The position numbers and the translations under genes were made by a program. 7,074 nucleotides of DNA, from assembly GCA_023436425.1 (NCBI GenBank), contig JAEZJD010000154.1, positions 1 through 7,074 of the forward strand. The letters run 5' to 3'. The DNA is from Bacteroidota bacterium. GTDB lineage: Bacteria; Bacteroidota; Bacteroidia; Chitinophagales; Chitinophagaceae. Under the pieces are notes generated by a model. The model searched no databases. It was given only the letters and a program-made list of their open reading frames with translations, and had not been told where the DNA came from. Positions 5,279 through 7,074 of this stretch are shown in pieces. The stretch's first letter is position 1. Each line of letters starts with the position of its first letter.

Positions 5279-6160
5279 TTAACGAGCAAATTTCGCCAGC
5301 GAACGTTCAATCTTTGAAAGATAACTTTTGCCAAAAAGCAGCAGATGAATTAACAGCGGGTATAGGTTACAAATTTCCCATTGCTCCTCATAATTTGTCG
5401 GCAATGGAAAGTGATAATTGTATGCGTCGTAAAACTGCGAACGAAATCCACCGAACAATGTGGTCATCGCCACGTCAACGGATCGATGCCCGAAATAAAT
5501 TGCCGGATCAATCAGAACCGGTTCTTCATTTTCGTTGCACATGAAATTTCCGTTCCATAAATCGCCGTGGACTAGCGAAGCTTTCGCATCCGATTCAAAC
5601 AATTGTCCGATTTGTAGATACAACTTTTCAAATTGAAAAACATGATTTGCAGAGAGCAAATTTTTGGAAGAGCATTGATTTACCAAGGGTTTCAACCTTT
5701 CATTCACGAAAAAATCGCTCCAGTTGTTGTGCGGTTGATTGCGTTGCGGTACACTGCCCATGTAATTGTCCTCACCCAATCCAAAAGTTCCGGCGGTTAT
5801 GTGATGCAGAGCAGCCAACTGTTCTCCGAATTTTTTCCAAAAAGCTTCTGTTCTTTGCCCTTCATCCACCCATTGCAGAAGCAAGGTTTGTTTGCCGCCG
5901 GATTCAAAGCAGTCGATTACATCAGGGACTTTTATAGCTCCATGCTTTTTTATCATTTCTAATCCGTTGCTTTCTTTTTGAAACATCAACGGATATCGTG
6001 CTGCATCATTGACTTTGCAAAAAACCTGACCCTCCGAAAAAGCTACCTTGTAACATTCATTTATACACCCGCCGCCTACTTTCGATAACTGCGCCCGATA
6101 AGCGCCGGGATACAAATGTTCAATATGTTTTTGGATAACTGACTGGATCTGTTCTCCCAT
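5279..6160 (-). CDS. Fructosamine kinase family protein (FN3K-like)
   Basis: The 293-residue protein has a small-molecule kinase fold of the fructosamine/ketosamine-3-kinase family (E. coli YniA type), which phosphorylates sugars attached to protein amines and so triggers deglycation. Visible are a glycine-rich loop VGGGCINEC (28-36), the ATP-site lysine in FCKVN (K49), LLLQWVDEG (93-101), the catalytic loop LVHGDLWNGNF (196-206, with D200 and N203) and the metal-binding LIDPAIYFGHRSVDVAM (216-232, with D218). The spacing and length match the full family, so the enzyme looks intact. The glycine-loop cysteine (C32) matches the one described as a redox switch in some FN3Ks. The start at 6160 lies one base after the stop of the upstream membrane-protein gene, with AAGG just before, so translational coupling is likely. 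The exact substrate in bacteria is uncertain. Confidence 0.92.
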   Translation of the reverse strand: MGEQIQSVIQKHIEHLYPGAYRAQLSKVGGGCINECYKVAFSEGQVFCKVNDAARYPLMFQKESNGLEMIKKHGAIKVPDVIDCFESGGKQTLLLQWVDEGQRTEAFWKKFGEQLAALHHITAGTFGLGEDNYMGSVPQRNQPHNNWSDFFVNERLKPLVNQCSSKNLLSANHVFQFEKLYLQIGQLFESDAKASLVHGDLWNGNFMCNENEEPVLIDPAIYFGHRSVDVAMTTLFGGFRSQFYDAYNYHFPLPTNYEEQWEICNLYPLLIHLLLFGKSYLSKIERSLAKFAR

Positions 6161-6161
6161 C

Positions 6162-7074
6162 TTACACCTTAATGTATATCTTCTTCTTATCGAGCCAATA
6201 GCACACAGCCCACATGAATAGAATAACTGTTAATGCAAAAAGCAACGACCCAATCCTTGGATCGCCAGGAATAAACTTGTATAGTCGTTCATACGCAAAG
6301 TTCCATGGGCTGATGTATAAAGGATCTCCGTGAGCATTCAGACCATTCGGAATGCGAATGAGCCGCAAACCACGTGGCAGGAAAGCACTAAGTGCGAAAA
6401 CGAACAGAGCGTTTTTGCCAAATACGTCGAAGAATCTTGTGACCCAATTTCGCACCTGCTTCACTTCAATGGAATAGATCATACTTGCAAGAATTGCTAT
6501 TGCCATTCCCGTCGTAACCAGCACGTATGAACTTGTCCAAATTCTTTTGTTCACCGGAAACTGCAAACTCCAGGCATACCCTGCAACAAGAAAACCAACA
6601 GCAGCTACAAACAAAATTGTAAGCGTCTGATAAATTTCAAATCCTTTTACGGCGCTATCCTCCATCTGCTCGATATGCTTGCCTCTTTTACGGATGTAAT
6701 CCCCAACTAAAAAACCAAACAGCACATTTACAATGGCCGGAATGGTGCTCATCAGTCCTTCGGGATCGAAAGGTCGTGTCACACCATTTACAGTATAAGA
6801 CTCTCCGCCATACATGTGGGGCTTTGTAAGAATTGCCTCATCTATGGGGTTTCCAAAAAAGCCGACTTTGCTATAAGGATCAATAGCATCGCCCAGAGAA
6901 TAAGTAAGAAGCCAGTAGAGCAAAAGTAAAATCAAACCAACGAGGAAAGCGCCACGAGCCTTTAAATAATAGCAAATAACAGAACCAAAAAAATAGCATA
7001 GTGCTATTCGCTGTAAGACTCCAAGCACTCTGATGCCGACGACATTCCCTTGTGAATTCACCCAAGTCCAGCCG
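6162..7074 (-). CDS. NagX/DUF5009-type membrane acyltransferase, HGSNAT-like (partial, 5' end outside window)
   Basis: The frame is open to the window edge, reading GWTWVNSQGNVVG ahead of the conserved IRVLGVLQRIALCYF, so the GTG at 7061 is internal and not the start. The visible 304 residues resemble the COG4299 family, related to heparan-alpha-glucosaminide N-acetyltransferase, which moves acetyl groups across a membrane onto amino sugars. I count about seven hydrophobic segments. Other family-like features are the loop PFDPEGLMSTIPAIVNVLFGFLVGDY, FDVFGKNALFVFALSAF and a C-terminal TM followed by YWLDKKKIYIKV. Roughly the first 100 residues, where the family's catalytic histidine would lie, are outside. 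It is one base upstream of the fructosamine-kinase gene and probably co-transcribed with it. Family membership is likely; the acceptor is unknown. Confidence 0.85.
   Translation of the reverse strand, partial: GWTWVNSQGNVVGIRVLGVLQRIALCYFFGSVICYYLKARGAFLVGLILLLLYWLLTYSLGDAIDPYSKVGFFGNPIDEAILTKPHMYGGESYTVNGVTRPFDPEGLMSTIPAIVNVLFGFLVGDYIRKRGKHIEQMEDSAVKGFEIYQTLTILFVAAVGFLVAGYAWSLQFPVNKRIWTSSYVLVTTGMAIAILASMIYSIEVKQVRNWVTRFFDVFGKNALFVFALSAFLPRGLRLIRIPNGLNAHGDPLYISPWNFAYERLYKFIPGDPRIGSLLFALTVILFMWAVCYWLDKKKIYIKV

Noticed and set aside
7059..7061. GTG as the start of the membrane acyltransferase
   Set aside because: The frame continues to the window edge and the family has about 100 more N-terminal residues, so the gene is simply cut by the window.

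Overview
The window looks like chromosomal DNA of a Bacteroidota bacterium, probably near the Chitinophagaceae. This is inferred from moderate GC, weak or absent Shine-Dalgarno sites, matches to the Bacteroidota -7 box (TAnnTTTG) beside start codons, and protein character. It is mainly a housekeeping and metabolic region. I see no mobile element, CRISPR array, tRNA or rRNA.

Left part (1-1094, minus strand): the first 196 codons of an aspartate kinase, most likely the N-terminus of the fused aspartokinase/homoserine dehydrogenase ThrA, running off the window. Upstream of it, at 659-751, is an unannotated short reading frame that begins with GTG. Its last codons include nine Thr codons in a block of ten, and its stop lies inside a hairpin. 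The layout is that of a threonine-sensing leader peptide. Two further pairings nest around the hairpin, and an ATG in frame with thrA directly follows the leader stop. A strong intrinsic terminator (783-813) separates this unit from a small, Q/N-rich, unrecognised protein gene (888-1094).

Middle (1216-3157, plus strand): accA (acetyl-CoA carboxylase carboxyltransferase alpha subunit), then dapA (dihydrodipicolinate synthase) after 31 bp, a probable two-gene unit followed by a moderate terminator. An alpha/beta-hydrolase esterase (about 3380-4282) follows after roughly 220 bp that hold no convincing gene.

Right part (4326-7074, minus strand, convergent with the esterase): RNase Z, a fructosamine-kinase-family protein, and the C-terminal 304 residues of a NagX/DUF5009-type multi-pass membrane acyltransferase. 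The membrane protein and the kinase are one base apart and probably translationally coupled. RNase Z has its own candidate promoter abutting the start codon.

Functionally, aspartokinase supplies the aspartate semialdehyde that DapA uses at the lysine/diaminopimelate branch, so two aspartate-family genes flank accA on opposite strands. The least expected element is the Thr-codon leader with its nested RNA fold, which would make the threonine end of the pathway sensitive to charged tRNA-Thr.
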